Of a stretch of 64,000 nucleotides of DNA, positions 19,427 to 28,629 are shown piece after piece. The notes under the pieces are model-generated. The model ran no database searches. It was not told where the DNA came from and worked only from the letters and a program-made list of their open reading frames with translations. The stretch comes from Intestinibacter bartlettii. GTDB taxonomy: Bacteria > Bacillota > Clostridia > Peptostreptococcales > Peptostreptococcaceae. Each line of letters starts with the position of its first letter. Position 1 is the stretch's first letter. The position numbers and the translations under genes are program-made. The DNA lies in the NCBI RefSeq assembly GCF_000154445.1, contig NZ_DS499566.1; one strand, 5' to 3'.

Positions 19427-19735
19427 ATGGCTAAAATAATTAATTCACAAGAATTTGATAATACAATAGAAAGTGGAGTTGTAGTAGTAGACTTTTTCGC
19501 TACTTGGTGTGGTCCTTGCAAAATGCTTTCACCAGTAATAGATGAATTAAGTGGAGAATTAGAAAACGTAAATTTCGTAAAAGTTGATATAGATCAAAGT
19601 ATGGATTTAGCTCAAAAATTCAAAATAGTATCTGTACCAACATTAAAAGTATTTAAAAATGGAGAAGAAGTTGATACTTTAATGGGATTCATGCCTAAAG
19701 AAGTATTAAAATCTAAAGTTGAAGCGCATATATAA
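19427..19735 (+). CDS. trxA: Thioredoxin
   Basis: A 102-residue cytoplasmic thioredoxin with active site WCGPCK (Cys28, Cys31) and the cis-proline in VSVPTLKVF near residue 72. It reduces protein disulfides and should be recycled by the reductase encoded nine bases downstream. RBS CAGGAGG before ATG. Length and motifs are typical. Confidence 0.95.
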   Translation: MAKIINSQEFDNTIESGVVVVDFFATWCGPCKMLSPVIDELSGELENVNFVKVDIDQSMDLAQKFKIVSVPTLKVFKNGEEVDTLMGFMPKEVLKSKVEAHI

Positions 19736-19744
19736 GGTGATATT

Positions 19745-20620
19745 ATGAGATATGATATAGCAATAATAGGTAGCGGACCTGCTGGTCTTAGTGCTGCCGT
19801 TAATGCCAAAATAAGAAACAAAAACTTTATAATCTTTGGAAATAAAAATCTTAGTACTAAGATTGAAAAAGCACCATCAATAGATAACTATCTTGGACTA
19901 TATGGTATATCTGGTATGGATCTTAAACAACATTTTGTGGACCATATAAATTCTATGGACATCGAAATTGATGAACGTAAAATAACAAACGTATATGCTA
20001 TGGGTGATTATTTTGCACTTGCAAATGGAAGCGAAATGATTGAGGCCACTACAGTAATAATTGCAATAGGAACAGATAGTGCAAAATCAATAGAAGGTGA
20101 AGATAAATTCTTAGGAAGAGGAGTTAGTTACTGTGCTACATGTGATGCTCCATTATATAATGGAAAAGAAGTGTGCGTGCTTGGTTACAATAAAGAATCT
20201 ATACATGAAGCTAATTTCTTAAATGAAATAGCAGCAAAAACATACTTTATACCTATGAGAAATACTCTAAAAAATGATATGTGCGATATCGATGATAAAG
20301 TAGAAATTATAGAAAATAAACCAACAGAAATACAAGGTGAAATGCTTGTAAACAAACTAAACTTCAAAGATGATTCACTTCCAATAGATGGAGTATTTAT
20401 AATAAAAGATAGTATGTCTCCTAAAAACTTAGTTCCAGGATTAGAATTAGATGGGGAGCATATAAAAGTAGATGCAAATATGAAAACTAATATAGCTGGA
20501 TTATTTGCTTGTGGTGACTGTGTAGGTAGACCATACTCTTATCTTAAATCAGCAGGCCAAGGGCTTACAGCTGCACTAAATGCAGTTGACTATTTAGCTA
20601 AAAAAGATAGAGAAAAATAG
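19745..20620 (+). CDS. Thioredoxin reductase-like flavoprotein without NADPH motifs (FFTR-like)
   Basis: A 291-residue flavoprotein directly after trxA. FAD-binding GSGPAGLSAA is at residues 9-18, redox-active CATCD at Cys130/Cys133, and the C-terminal FAD motif FACGDCVGRP near 257. The NADPH domain is abnormal: the usual GxGxxA/S loop is replaced by VLGYNKES (145-152), and the HRRxxxR motif that binds the 2'-phosphate is absent (FIPMRNTL near 168). This matches the ferredoxin-dependent flavin thioredoxin reductases (FFTR) of clostridia, which do not use pyridine nucleotides. Electrons would therefore come from ferredoxin. The assignment rests on missing motifs, not on direct evidence. Confidence 0.8.
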   Translation: MRYDIAIIGSGPAGLSAAVNAKIRNKNFIIFGNKNLSTKIEKAPSIDNYLGLYGISGMDLKQHFVDHINSMDIEIDERKITNVYAMGDYFALANGSEMIEATTVIIAIGTDSAKSIEGEDKFLGRGVSYCATCDAPLYNGKEVCVLGYNKESIHEANFLNEIAAKTYFIPMRNTLKNDMCDIDDKVEIIENKPTEIQGEMLVNKLNFKDDSLPIDGVFIIKDSMSPKNLVPGLELDGEHIKVDANMKTNIAGLFACGDCVGRPYSYLKSAGQGLTAALNAVDYLAKKDREK

Positions 20621-20644
20621 ATATTAAAATTAAATAATATAGAT

Positions 20645-20671
20645 AAAAAGACAGCATAAGCTGTCTTTTTT
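20645..20671 (+). terminator. Intrinsic terminator after trx operon
   Basis: Stem AAAAAGACAGC / GCTGTCTTTTT, loop ATAA. Confidence 0.85.
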
Positions 20672-20693
20672 GTGGAAAAAATAGTAAAAATAA

Positions 20694-20722
20694 TTGACTT
20701 TTTTAGTTTAGAGGACTATTAT
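20694..20722 (+). promoter_or_regulatory. Promoter of arsR-type regulator gene
   Basis: TTGACT (20694-20699), 17-bp spacer, TATTAT (20717-20722). The palindrome at 20726 begins four bases after the -10 box. Confidence 0.7.
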
Positions 20723-20725
20723 TTA

Positions 20726-20743
20726 ATTAAGTAATTACTTAAT
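20726..20743. promoter_or_regulatory. Palindromic operator, probable ArsR-family binding site
   Basis: Perfect 18-bp palindrome ATTAAGTAA / TTACTTAAT over the expected transcription start, just upstream of an ArsR-family gene. Placement and symmetry fit autorepression; the link to this regulator is inferred. Confidence 0.65.
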
Positions 20744-20760
20744 CAAATAAGGAGTTAGTT

Positions 20761-21129
20761 ATGGAAGATTTAGTTAAAGTTTTTAAAGCATTGAGCGATG
20801 AAACAAGGCTAAAGATATTATTAATTATCTCTAAAAGGACAATTTGCCAAAAGGGGATATCTAGGCATCTTGGAATTTCAGAATCAGCTGTATCTCAGCA
20901 TATTAAAGTATTAAAAGAATCTGGGATTGTCACAGGTATAAAGCAAGGCTATTCAGTTATATATGTTATAAATGACGATTGTTTTAAAGAGGTAAAGTTC
21001 TTTTTAAAGATGATAAATGATATTGAAGACGATACATTTATTGACAAGGAAAAACTCGATGCTATAAGACTGAATAGTTGTGCAAATTGTAAGTCAAATA
21101 AAAAATGTTGTAAAAATAGGGGGATGTAA
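20761..21129 (+). CDS. ArsR-family metalloregulator
   Basis: A 122-residue winged-helix repressor: FKALSDETRLKILLII near residue 8 and recognition helix SESAVSQHIKVLKESG near 42. The C-terminus has four cysteines in CANCKSNKKCC (near 108-118), which may bind metal. It starts at ATG 20761 behind AAGGAG. The stop is followed after two bases by a NifX-like gene and then a CDF efflux gene, so it probably senses a metal and controls this cluster through the palindrome at 20726. Which metal is unknown. Confidence 0.85.
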   Translation: MEDLVKVFKALSDETRLKILLIISKRTICQKGISRHLGISESAVSQHIKVLKESGIVTGIKQGYSVIYVINDDCFKEVKFFLKMINDIEDDTFIDKEKLDAIRLNSCANCKSNKKCCKNRGM

Positions 21130-21131
21130 AG

Positions 21132-21536
21132 ATGAAAGTATGTGTACCAGTATCAGAAAACAAAGGAATGGAAAGTGTGCCATTTGGACATTTTGGTTCT
21201 GCACCAGAATTTGTAATATGTGATTTAGAGTCAAATGAAGTTAAAAGTATAAACAATGGTGACTTAGGTCATGAACATGGAAAATGTCAACCACTTAAAG
21301 CACTAGAAGGAAATAAAGTAGATGCTATAATAGTTGGTGGAATAGGCGCTGGAGCTATAATGAAATTAAATGCAATGGGAACTAAAGTTTATAGAGGTGT
21401 AAATGACACTATAGAAGCTAATTTAAAATTATTACAAGAAAATAAATTACAAGAATTATCAAAAGATGATGCATGTTCTCACAATCACAGTGACGGTGGA
21501 TGTGCTCATGGTCATGGACATAATATAAATTTATAG
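21132..21536 (+). CDS. NifX/NifB-type (dinitrogenase Fe-Mo cofactor biosynthesis family) protein with His-rich tail
   Basis: A 134-residue protein of the NifX/NafY/NifB-C-terminal family (about residues 1-105), which binds Fe-S or Fe-Mo cofactor precursors in nitrogen fixers but is widespread in non-fixers. The conserved region FGHFGSAPEFVICD is near residue 18. The last 20 residues are His/Cys-rich (CSHNHSDGGCAHGHGHN), a likely metal-binding tail. It sits in an operon with an ArsR regulator, so a metal-handling role is more likely than nitrogen fixation. No nif genes are nearby. Confidence 0.8.
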   Translation: MKVCVPVSENKGMESVPFGHFGSAPEFVICDLESNEVKSINNGDLGHEHGKCQPLKALEGNKVDAIIVGGIGAGAIMKLNAMGTKVYRGVNDTIEANLKLLQENKLQELSKDDACSHNHSDGGCAHGHGHNINL

Positions 21537-21575
21537 AATATAATTTTTAAATTGATATAAACTAAAATAAATTAC

Positions 21576-21609
21576 AAAAAGCTGCTGATTTTATTTCAGT
21601 AGCTTTTTT
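21576..21609 (+). terminator. Intrinsic terminator after NifX-like gene
   Basis: Stem AAAAAGCTGCTGA / TCAGTAGCTTTTT with one G-U. Confidence 0.8.
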
Positions 21610-21728
21610 AATGCAAAATTTTAACTAAGGCTAAAATAAAATCACAAAAAAATCATACAATAATATAATATTATTATATAAAATAATAACTATGTGAATT
21701 TTTCTTATGTAAATTAGGAGGAAATATT

Positions 21729-22592
21729 ATGGATAAATACAAGAAGGTCAAAAATATTTTATTATTTATCCTTGTGGCAAACTTAGTTGTTGCTTTTTTA
21801 AAACTTATTGTAGGAGGCTATATAAACAGTTCTAGTGTATTAGCTGATGGTTTCCATTCGCTTTCTGATTCAGCATCAAATATAGTAGGTATTGTTGGGA
21901 TTTCAATAGCTGCAAGACCAAGGGATAAAAAGCATCCTTATGGCCATACAAAATTTGAAATGCTTTCTAGTTTATTTATTGGAATAATGATGGTATTTAT
22001 AGCATTAAAAATTATGGGTGAAGCTGTTTTAAATATTAAAAATCCGGAAAGCTTGAATATGACTAATGTAAGTATTGTGATTTTAGTAATTACATTGATA
22101 ATAAATATAATTGTGTCTAAATATGAATATAGCGTAGGAAAGAAAACAAATAGCTATATTTTAATTTCGGATTCACTTCATACTAAAAGTGATGTATATG
22201 TTTCAATAGGAGTCTTAGTAACTTTGATATGTATAAAATTAGGATTTCCAGTAATAATAGACAAAGTTGTATCATTTGTAGTTGGAATTTTTATTTTACA
22301 TGGTGCTTATGAGATTTTTAAATCAACTATTAAAATTCTTGTTGATGGGGCTATCATTGAGGAAAATGTGATTAGAGAGATTGTAGTTGAGTTTAAAGAA
22401 ATTAAAGATATTAAAAATATTAGAAGTAGGGGTAGCGAAAATGACATCCACATCGATATGGATATAATGGTTGAGCCTGATATGACAGTTGAAAAATCGC
22501 ATGAACTAAGTCATAGCATTGAGAATACAATGAGGGCAAAGATAAATCAAAATATACAAGTTGCGACTCATATAGAGCCATTTAAAAAATAA
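21729..22592 (+). CDS. Cation diffusion facilitator (CDF) metal efflux protein
   Basis: A 287-residue CDF transporter with about six membrane segments. The metal site HxxxD motifs are ADGFHSLSDSASN near residue 40 and SDSLHTKSDVYVS near 148, and HPYGHTKFE near 72 is also typical. The cytoplasmic C-terminal domain (about 205-287) has the ferredoxin-like fold with His residues. It exports Zn, Fe, Mn or Co in exchange for protons; the metal cannot be decided. Separate transcription unit from the ArsR/NifX pair, with strong RBS TAGGAGG. Confidence 0.9.
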   Translation: MDKYKKVKNILLFILVANLVVAFLKLIVGGYINSSSVLADGFHSLSDSASNIVGIVGISIAARPRDKKHPYGHTKFEMLSSLFIGIMMVFIALKIMGEAVLNIKNPESLNMTNVSIVILVITLIINIIVSKYEYSVGKKTNSYILISDSLHTKSDVYVSIGVLVTLICIKLGFPVIIDKVVSFVVGIFILHGAYEIFKSTIKILVDGAIIEENVIREIVVEFKEIKDIKNIRSRGSENDIHIDMDIMVEPDMTVEKSHELSHSIENTMRAKINQNIQVATHIEPFKK

Positions 22593-22632
22593 AAGGCGTG
22601 GGAAAATAAATTCCCGTGCCTTTTGTTTTTTA
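22591..22632. terminator. Bidirectional terminator between CDF gene and 22655 gene
   Basis: Stem AAAAGGCGTGGGAA / TTCCCGTGCCTTTT (22591-22604, 22611-22624), T tract on the right and A tract on the left. It overlaps the CDF stop codon. Confidence 0.8.
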
Positions 22633-22654
22633 ATATAACCAATTTAGATAAATG

Positions 22655-23137
22655 CTAGTCTATTTTTTTTGAGTGATTTATTATACTTTCAAGACGTTTA
22701 TTTAAATTTTCAATAGCTGTATTTATTTGTCCTAATGAATCACTTACCAAACTATCTTCTTCAACATGATAATTTAAATAGAAATCATCTAATAATCTTA
22801 CAAATTTATTTGCTTGTTCAGTTGCTTCTAAGAAGTCATTAAAGTGTTTGCTTTTTATTCCTTGTTTGAATTTAGCTATATCCTTTTTTATAAAATCTAC
22901 TATTTTTACCTCATTTGAGAATGTACCATGAGGTATTGGATAAGGTTCTATTCTTTGTAAGAAATATTTATTTTTGGCATTTATATTATATGTATACATA
23001 ACTTCAAAGCCATCATCAAGGATAAATTTTATAAAATAAAGATTACCATGAACCTTTTGGATTTTAGCAGCACCTAATTGTCTAAGTAGTATTTCGATTG
23101 AATCTCCTTTTACAGAATCGATTCTATTGAATGACAT
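22655..23137 (-). CDS. Hypothetical protein, 160 residues
   Basis: Cytoplasmic protein with no membrane segment, signal or recognised family. The N-terminal 65 residues look like a small alpha/beta unit (FIKFILDDGFEVMYTYNI). The remainder is helical, with a C-terminal heptad-like stretch (LGQINTAIENLNKRLESII) that could form a coiled coil. RBS GGGAGGG upstream of ATG on the minus strand supports the start. Monocistronic. No function can be assigned. Confidence 0.65.
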   Translation of the reverse strand: MSFNRIDSVKGDSIEILLRQLGAAKIQKVHGNLYFIKFILDDGFEVMYTYNINAKNKYFLQRIEPYPIPHGTFSNEVKIVDFIKKDIAKFKQGIKSKHFNDFLEATEQANKFVRLLDDFYLNYHVEEDSLVSDSLGQINTAIENLNKRLESIINHSKKID

Positions 23138-23156
23138 AAAAATCCCTCCCTATTAA

Positions 23157-23218
23157 AAAATACTTCTATAAAAACTTGTATATTAAATTATATGTCAAAT
23201 TTTTATAGAAAGTATTTT
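23157..23218 (-). terminator. AT-rich hairpin, probable terminator of the permease gene
   Basis: Imperfect inverted repeat AAAATACTTCTATAAAAA / TTTTTATAGAAAGTATTTT with one bulged base and T6 on the minus strand. It is weak because it is nearly all A-T. Confidence 0.45.
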
Positions 23219-23253
23219 AAAATTTATGTATAAAGTATAAAAAATTTTAAAAC

Positions 23254-24525
23254 TTACATAGCAAATTTTATTGTTAAGTAAATTGTTGAAATTATTACTG
23301 TGAAAATCATTATTGGAAAACCTACTTTTAAGTAATCTTTAAATGTTATAGGATATCCATATTTTTGTCCGACACTAGCTAAAACAACGTTAGCAGAAGC
23401 ACCGATTAATGTTCCATTTCCTCCAAGACAAGCACCTAGAGAAGTTGCCCACCATAAAGGTATTACATCCATACCTTGAGTTTGCATTGTAAGTATTAAT
23501 GGTATAAGTGTAGCAACAAAAGGTATATTATCTAAGAAAGATGAAACTATTGCTGAAATCCAAAGAAGTAAGAACATAGTAAGAATTACATTTCCATGAG
23601 TTTCTTCAACTAATAATTTAGCAAGCATTGAAATTACACCAGTATTTGAAAGTCCACCAACTACTATAAATAATCCAGCAAAGAATGCTATTGTTGGCCA
23701 TTCAACACTATAGATTATTTCATGTGGATCTTGTTTTCCGATTAATAATAATATACATGCACCAGTTATAGCAACTACAGAAGATTCAATTCCAACTTTA
23801 CTATGTGTCATAAATCCTACTAATATTAAAGCAAGTACAGCTAAACTTTTTATTAATAATGTTTTATCTTGAATAGCTTTTTTTTCATCTAATTTTGCAA
23901 TTGATTGTTCAGATTCAGGACTTTTAACTAATTCTTTTCTATATATAAATTTAAAAATAAAAATTAATAGAATAAGAATTATTACAATTACAGGTCCTAA
24001 GTTTACGACAAAATCTCCAAAGCTAAGACCAGCAGCACTACCTATCATTATATTAGGTGGGTCACCTATTAATGTCGAAGTCCCACCAACGTTTGATGCA
24101 ATAATTTGTGTCATCAAAAACGGAATAGGATTAATCGAAAGAATATCGCTAATTACAAGTGTCATAGGTCCTATTAATAATACAGTTGTTACATTATCAA
24201 GTATTGCAGATAAAACAGCTGTTATTATCATAAAGTAAACCATAATTTTAGATGGATCCCCTTTTGAGATTTTTGCGGTTAATATTGCGACGTATTCAAA
24301 TAACCCTGATTTTTTTACGATTGCAACTACAATCATCATGCCAATTAGTACAAATAATGTGTTAAAGTCGATGTGGCTAATACCCTCTTCAAATGTAACT
24401 ATTTTGAATAGAAACATTAAGGCAGCACCAGATAATGCTACAACAGTTCTATCTATTTTTTCACTTATTATAAGTATCATTACAACAGCGAAAATACAGA
24501 TAGCAATTATTTGTTGTGTATTCAT
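23254..24525 (-). CDS. ArsB/NhaD-type ion permease (SLC13/CitM superfamily)
   Basis: An integral membrane protein of 423 residues from ATG 24525, chosen because GGAGG lies eight bases upstream; a longer reading from 24546 lacks a ribosome binding site. About 11-12 membrane segments form two homologous halves, each with a conserved loop: ASNVGGTSTLIGDPPNIMIG near residue 142 and GNGTLIGASANVVLASVG near 366. This is typical of ArsB, NhaD and related carriers. The substrate (arsenite, Na+/H+ or dicarboxylate) cannot be read from sequence, and no ars genes are adjacent. Confidence 0.8.
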   Translation of the reverse strand: MNTQQIIAICIFAVVMILIISEKIDRTVVALSGAALMFLFKIVTFEEGISHIDFNTLFVLIGMMIVVAIVKKSGLFEYVAILTAKISKGDPSKIMVYFMIITAVLSAILDNVTTVLLIGPMTLVISDILSINPIPFLMTQIIASNVGGTSTLIGDPPNIMIGSAAGLSFGDFVVNLGPVIVIILILLIFIFKFIYRKELVKSPESEQSIAKLDEKKAIQDKTLLIKSLAVLALILVGFMTHSKVGIESSVVAITGACILLLIGKQDPHEIIYSVEWPTIAFFAGLFIVVGGLSNTGVISMLAKLLVEETHGNVILTMFLLLWISAIVSSFLDNIPFVATLIPLILTMQTQGMDVIPLWWATSLGACLGGNGTLIGASANVVLASVGQKYGYPITFKDYLKVGFPIMIFTVIISTIYLTIKFAM

Positions 24526-24821
24526 ATTGTTTTCCTCCAATTCCATAATATTAAACTACTTTATGATAGTACTTTTTTCCGAAAATTACCATAATTAAAA
24601 AATAAAAAATATATAAAAATTTTTTGATATATGTCATATTTTAAATAAAAAAGTAAAAAGAAAACATTTATTCCAAAGTATATTGCAATAAAAACTATAT
24701 AATATGTAGATTTTAAAAAAATAATAAAAAATTATAAATAATACTTGTAAATTGTATAAATATAGAGGATTTTATGTTTTATTAGCGAATATATAATATA
24801 TACAGCAAGGGAGGGCTTATT

Positions 24822-25070
24822 ATGCAAAGATGGCAGAGAATGAATGTATATTTTAGTTTGATAGGACTTTTTGTATTTATAATTTGTATAGTATTTGTAA
24901 AAAAAGTGCCAGTATTATTATTACCAGCAGCATTTGCGCTTGGTATAGCTTTTAACTGTTTTAAAACTATATACAAAAAAACTCCACCTCCAGGATTTAA
25001 GCAAGAGGAAGAGTTTAAAAATGTTCAACCAAATAAGAAAAATAAGAAGAAAAAAAGCAAAAAAAGATAA
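24822..25070 (+). CDS. Small membrane protein with basic tail
   Basis: An 82-residue protein with RBS GGGAGGG before ATG 24822. Two hydrophobic segments (about 10-28 and 30-48) are followed by a Pro-rich linker and a strongly basic tail (KKNKKKKSKKR), predicted cytoplasmic. No family recognised. A terminator follows, so it forms its own unit. Confidence 0.65.
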   Translation: MQRWQRMNVYFSLIGLFVFIICIVFVKKVPVLLLPAAFALGIAFNCFKTIYKKTPPPGFKQEEEFKNVQPNKKNKKKKSKKR

Positions 25071-25077
25071 GAAATCG

Positions 25078-25114
25078 AAAATCCATTTATTTACAAGTAA
25101 GTAAGTGGATTTTT
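25078..25114 (+). terminator. Intrinsic terminator
   Basis: Stem AAAATCCATTTA / TAAGTGGATTTT with one G-U, T tract at the end. Confidence 0.7.
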
Positions 25115-25298
25115 GGTGTTTGATGTATGATAAATGTATAATTTTCATACAAAAGTTGAGAAATAAATATAATTTAATTAGAATTATGCTATAATGTGAT
25201 ATATAAAAATAATTTAATACAGTATAATATATAAAAATGCAATATAGTATTAATAAAAAATATAATAATATATATATAATGATATTGAGGTTGAGTAA

Positions 25299-26249
25299 AT
25301 GAAAGATGAGTTTAACAGGGATATAGAATATTTGAAGATATCTTTGAATAATACATGTAATTTGAGATGTGCTTACTGTATGCCGTATAGATGCGAAAAT
25401 GATATAGAACAAACAAGAAATAGATTTATGAGCACAGAAGATTACAAATTTATAATAAAATCAATGGCAGATTTCGGGATAAAAAAGATTGAATTTACAG
25501 GGGGAGAACCACTTTTAAATTCTGATTTAGTTGAACTAGTTCACTATGCAAAAAATACTTGTAACATTGAAGAAGTTATAGTTTCAACTAATGGAATTAA
25601 ATTTTTTGAAGAAGCTTTGAAGTTAAAAAATGCGGGGCTTGATAAGGTTAATATAGGTATTAACTCTTTAAAAGAATATAAATATGATTCTGTAACAAGA
25701 GGTGGAAATTTAGGTAATGTTTTAAAATCTTTTAGCACTGCTCTTAAATTAAATATAGATACAACTGTAGAAATGCTTGTTATGAATAATTTTAACTATG
25801 ATGAATTAAATGATTTTATACAATTAGTAAAAAATTTCCCTATAACTTTAAGATTATTTGAACTTATGTATGTTGGGGAATTAAGAAAAATTTTTGATGA
25901 GGGATATTTAAATATAGTAGACGTTATAGAGAATATGGATGGACTTGAAAAAATACCATCAGATGACAATATATGTAGATACTATTTTAAACCAGGTAAT
26001 TCTAGAGGTAAAATAGGGGTTATTTCTAGATTTAATAATTCGAACTGCTGGAATTGTAATAAAATAATTCTTTCTTATGATGGAAAGATAAGACTTTGCA
26101 CATATGAAAACAAAGAGTACGATATTTTAAATTACTTACATAAACCACTTACTTTTTCGGAAGTTATGAAAGAAATAATAACTAGAAAACCAAAAGATTT
26201 TAATGAAATAAAAGATAATATAACAAACAGAGAGTTATATGAATTATAA
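25299..26249 (+). CDS. MoaA-like radical SAM protein
   Basis: A 316-residue radical SAM enzyme. The N-terminal cluster motif CNLRCAYC uses Cys20, Cys24 and Cys27. GGEP near residue 68 is the SAM-binding motif. The C-terminal second cluster region (CWNCNKIILSYDGKIRLC, about 250-267) resembles the C-x2-C-x13-C of MoaA, the enzyme that starts molybdenum cofactor synthesis. It lacks the C-terminal Gly-Gly of true MoaA, and no other moa/mob/moe gene is close. It is therefore either a divergent MoaA or a paralog with another substrate. Confidence 0.75.
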   Translation: MKDEFNRDIEYLKISLNNTCNLRCAYCMPYRCENDIEQTRNRFMSTEDYKFIIKSMADFGIKKIEFTGGEPLLNSDLVELVHYAKNTCNIEEVIVSTNGIKFFEEALKLKNAGLDKVNIGINSLKEYKYDSVTRGGNLGNVLKSFSTALKLNIDTTVEMLVMNNFNYDELNDFIQLVKNFPITLRLFELMYVGELRKIFDEGYLNIVDVIENMDGLEKIPSDDNICRYYFKPGNSRGKIGVISRFNNSNCWNCNKIILSYDGKIRLCTYENKEYDILNYLHKPLTFSEVMKEIITRKPKDFNEIKDNITNRELYEL

Positions 26250-26265
26250 AAATAGATATTGTTTG

Positions 26266-26292
26266 AAAAGAGCTTTAAGAGCTCTTTTTTCT
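26266..26292 (+). terminator. Intrinsic terminator
   Basis: Stem AAAAGAGCT / AGCTCTTTT, loop TTAAG, followed by TTCTTTTT. Confidence 0.8.
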
Positions 26293-26404
26293 TTTTAAAA
26301 GAAGTGATAAAATATTTAATTTATGGGTAAAATATAATTTTGAACTTATAAAATATTAAATTATAATAATTAAATTTAAAGAATAATAAAAAAGAGGTGA
26401 GGAT

Positions 26405-28507
26405 ATGGAAATCTCTAGTATAGGTGAGATATTAAGAAGAAATGCAAATAGACAAAAATATAATAGCGGGTTTTTATTTTATAAAAATAATTATGTAAGT
26501 AACCATTATAGCAGCTTAAATGGATCTAATGCAAATTTCTATGGAAATGTATACGATGAATATCATAGAAGAAACTATACAGCTATGATTAGTATTGATT
26601 ATAAAACGAGGGTAATATCTAATATTAGCTGTGATTGTCAAGATTCTGTATTTACGACAGGTGATATGAATATTTGTTCTCATATGGTGGCTGTAGTTTT
26701 AAAAGGAGTGGAGCATTTAAAAAATAAAAATAAAGAAACTCTAAGTAATGAAGATGTGGTTATTAATCCAAGGGTTATTTTTAATATTAGTCAATCGAGA
26801 AATTCCAATTTAGGAGCTAATTTAGAAATTGAGGGGATTGATAAAAGTGAGTATGAGAAAATCTTTAAATCTTATAAAGACAATTATAAATATCACTTAA
26901 TGCCTGATGGTAGTTATCTTGACTTGAGAGATAATGATTTAGAAAAAATATTTAAGATGATAGATACCTTAGGTATATTCGACGATTTTGATAAGATAAA
27001 GATACCAAATAATAAATCGATGTTTTTAGAAAATATGTTAAAGCACGAAGAGATGAGTTTTGTAAGTGGGAAAAAATATGTTGATAATGTAATTAAAAAA
27101 TACGATAAATTAAATAAAAATATAGAACTTCCCCAAAATTTAAATGCAAGCCTTAGAGAATATCAAGTTGAAGGATTTGAGTTTTTAAAAACATTAGCTA
27201 ATTACGGATTTGGTGGTATACTTGCAGATGAAATGGGTCTTGGTAAAACAATACAAACAATAGCATTTTTATTATCAGAAAGTAATAAGAAAAGTATTGT
27301 TATAACTCCAACAGCACTTATATATAACTGGAAAAGTGAATTTGAGAGATTTGCCCCAGATTTAAAGGTTGGGCTTATATATGGAAGTAAAGAAAAAAGA
27401 GAAAAATTATTAAAAATTTATAAAGATTATGATGTTATCTTAACTACTTATGGTACATATAAAAACGATATGGATAATTACAAAAATTTAAAGTTTGACT
27501 ATCTAATAATAGATGAAGCTCAAAATATAAAAAATCCAGATTCCGCTACTACAAAGGCGATTAAAAAAATAAATGCAAAATCTAAATTTGGCCTTACAGG
27601 AACACCTATGGAAAATAATCTTGTGGAATTATGGTCTATTTTTGATTTTGTAATGCCTGGATATTTATACAGTAAACATAGATTTGAAAAGATATTTGTA
27701 AATAACGATAAAAACTTAGAACTTTTAAAACAAATGATAAAACCATTTATTTTAAGAAGAAGAAAAAAAGATGTTATAGATGAATTGCCAGATAAAATAG
27801 AGCAAAAATTCTATGTTGAATTAGATAAAGAGCATAAAAAAGTTTATAATACATTTTTAAGCATATTAAAAAAACAAATAATAGAAAATAACAGCGATAA
27901 TGTAACATTGTTTTCTTATTTAACGAAACTAAGAATGTTGAGTATATCGCCAGAACTAGTTGTAAAAAACTATAAAGGAAAAAATTCAAAATTAGAGATG
28001 TTAATAAAGATAATAAAGTCTAGTAAAGATAGAAAAATACTTGTATTTTCACAGTTTACTCAAGTATTAGGATTAATAGCTAAGAGATTTGAAAAGGAAA
28101 ATATAGAGTTTAATTATTTAGATGGAAAAATTGATGCTAAAAAGAGATTAGAATTAGTAGAAGACTTTAATCAAAATAAATCTAAGAAGGTATTTTTAAT
28201 ATCTTTAAAAGCAGGTGGAACTGGACTTAATTTAACTAGTGCATCTATGGTAGTACATTTTGACCCATGGTTTAACCCAGCAGTAGAAGATCAAGCAAGT
28301 GATAGAGCGCATAGAATAGGACAAAAAAACATAGTAGATGTTATTAAATTGATATCAAAAGATACAGTAGAAGAAAAGGTAGAAGCTATAAAAGAATATA
28401 AAAAAGAGCTTGCTGATGATATAATTAATTTAAATTTAAAAGAAAATGAATCTATAAAGAAATTATCTAGAGATGAAATAATTGATTTATTTGAAACTAT
28501 GGATTAA
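26405..28507 (+). CDS. SWIM zinc finger + SNF2/Swi2 helicase (DISARM/RapA-like ATPase)
   Basis: A 700-residue protein somewhat shorter than the usual 1000-residue clostridial SNF2 proteins. The SWIM zinc finger (CDCQDSVFTTGDMNICSHMV) is near residues 78-98. The SNF2 ATPase (about 245-690) has motif I ADEMGLGKTIQ, motif II IIDEAQNIKN, motif III GLTGTPMENN, motif V AGGTGLNLT and motif VI QASDRAHRIGQ. Such ATPases translocate on dsDNA to remodel protein-DNA complexes, including stalled RNA polymerase. No methylase or nuclease partner is adjacent, so a defence role is not supported. Start ATG 26405 has RBS AGAGGTGAGG. Confidence 0.88.
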   Translation: MEISSIGEILRRNANRQKYNSGFLFYKNNYVSNHYSSLNGSNANFYGNVYDEYHRRNYTAMISIDYKTRVISNISCDCQDSVFTTGDMNICSHMVAVVLKGVEHLKNKNKETLSNEDVVINPRVIFNISQSRNSNLGANLEIEGIDKSEYEKIFKSYKDNYKYHLMPDGSYLDLRDNDLEKIFKMIDTLGIFDDFDKIKIPNNKSMFLENMLKHEEMSFVSGKKYVDNVIKKYDKLNKNIELPQNLNASLREYQVEGFEFLKTLANYGFGGILADEMGLGKTIQTIAFLLSESNKKSIVITPTALIYNWKSEFERFAPDLKVGLIYGSKEKREKLLKIYKDYDVILTTYGTYKNDMDNYKNLKFDYLIIDEAQNIKNPDSATTKAIKKINAKSKFGLTGTPMENNLVELWSIFDFVMPGYLYSKHRFEKIFVNNDKNLELLKQMIKPFILRRRKKDVIDELPDKIEQKFYVELDKEHKKVYNTFLSILKKQIIENNSDNVTLFSYLTKLRMLSISPELVVKNYKGKNSKLEMLIKIIKSSKDRKILVFSQFTQVLGLIAKRFEKENIEFNYLDGKIDAKKRLELVEDFNQNKSKKVFLISLKAGGTGLNLTSASMVVHFDPWFNPAVEDQASDRAHRIGQKNIVDVIKLISKDTVEEKVEAIKEYKKELADDIINLNLKENESIKKLSRDEIIDLFETMD

Positions 28508-28629
28508 GAATTCAGCATAAATTATAAATTTAAATACTAAATTTATAATAAAGAAGCTCTTTATATTTACAAATGATATGGTATAATTTTCTTGTCGGGT
28601 AAAATGTATTAAATAAAAAGGAGATTGAA

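Noticed and set aside
21132..21536. Nitrogen fixation gene
   Set aside because: Only the NifX-like domain is present; no nifHDK or other nif genes in the window.
26405..28507. Defence-island helicase (DISARM-like)
   Set aside because: No methylase, PLD or DUF1998 partner nearby; the SWIM-SNF2 form is common as a housekeeping gene in clostridia.
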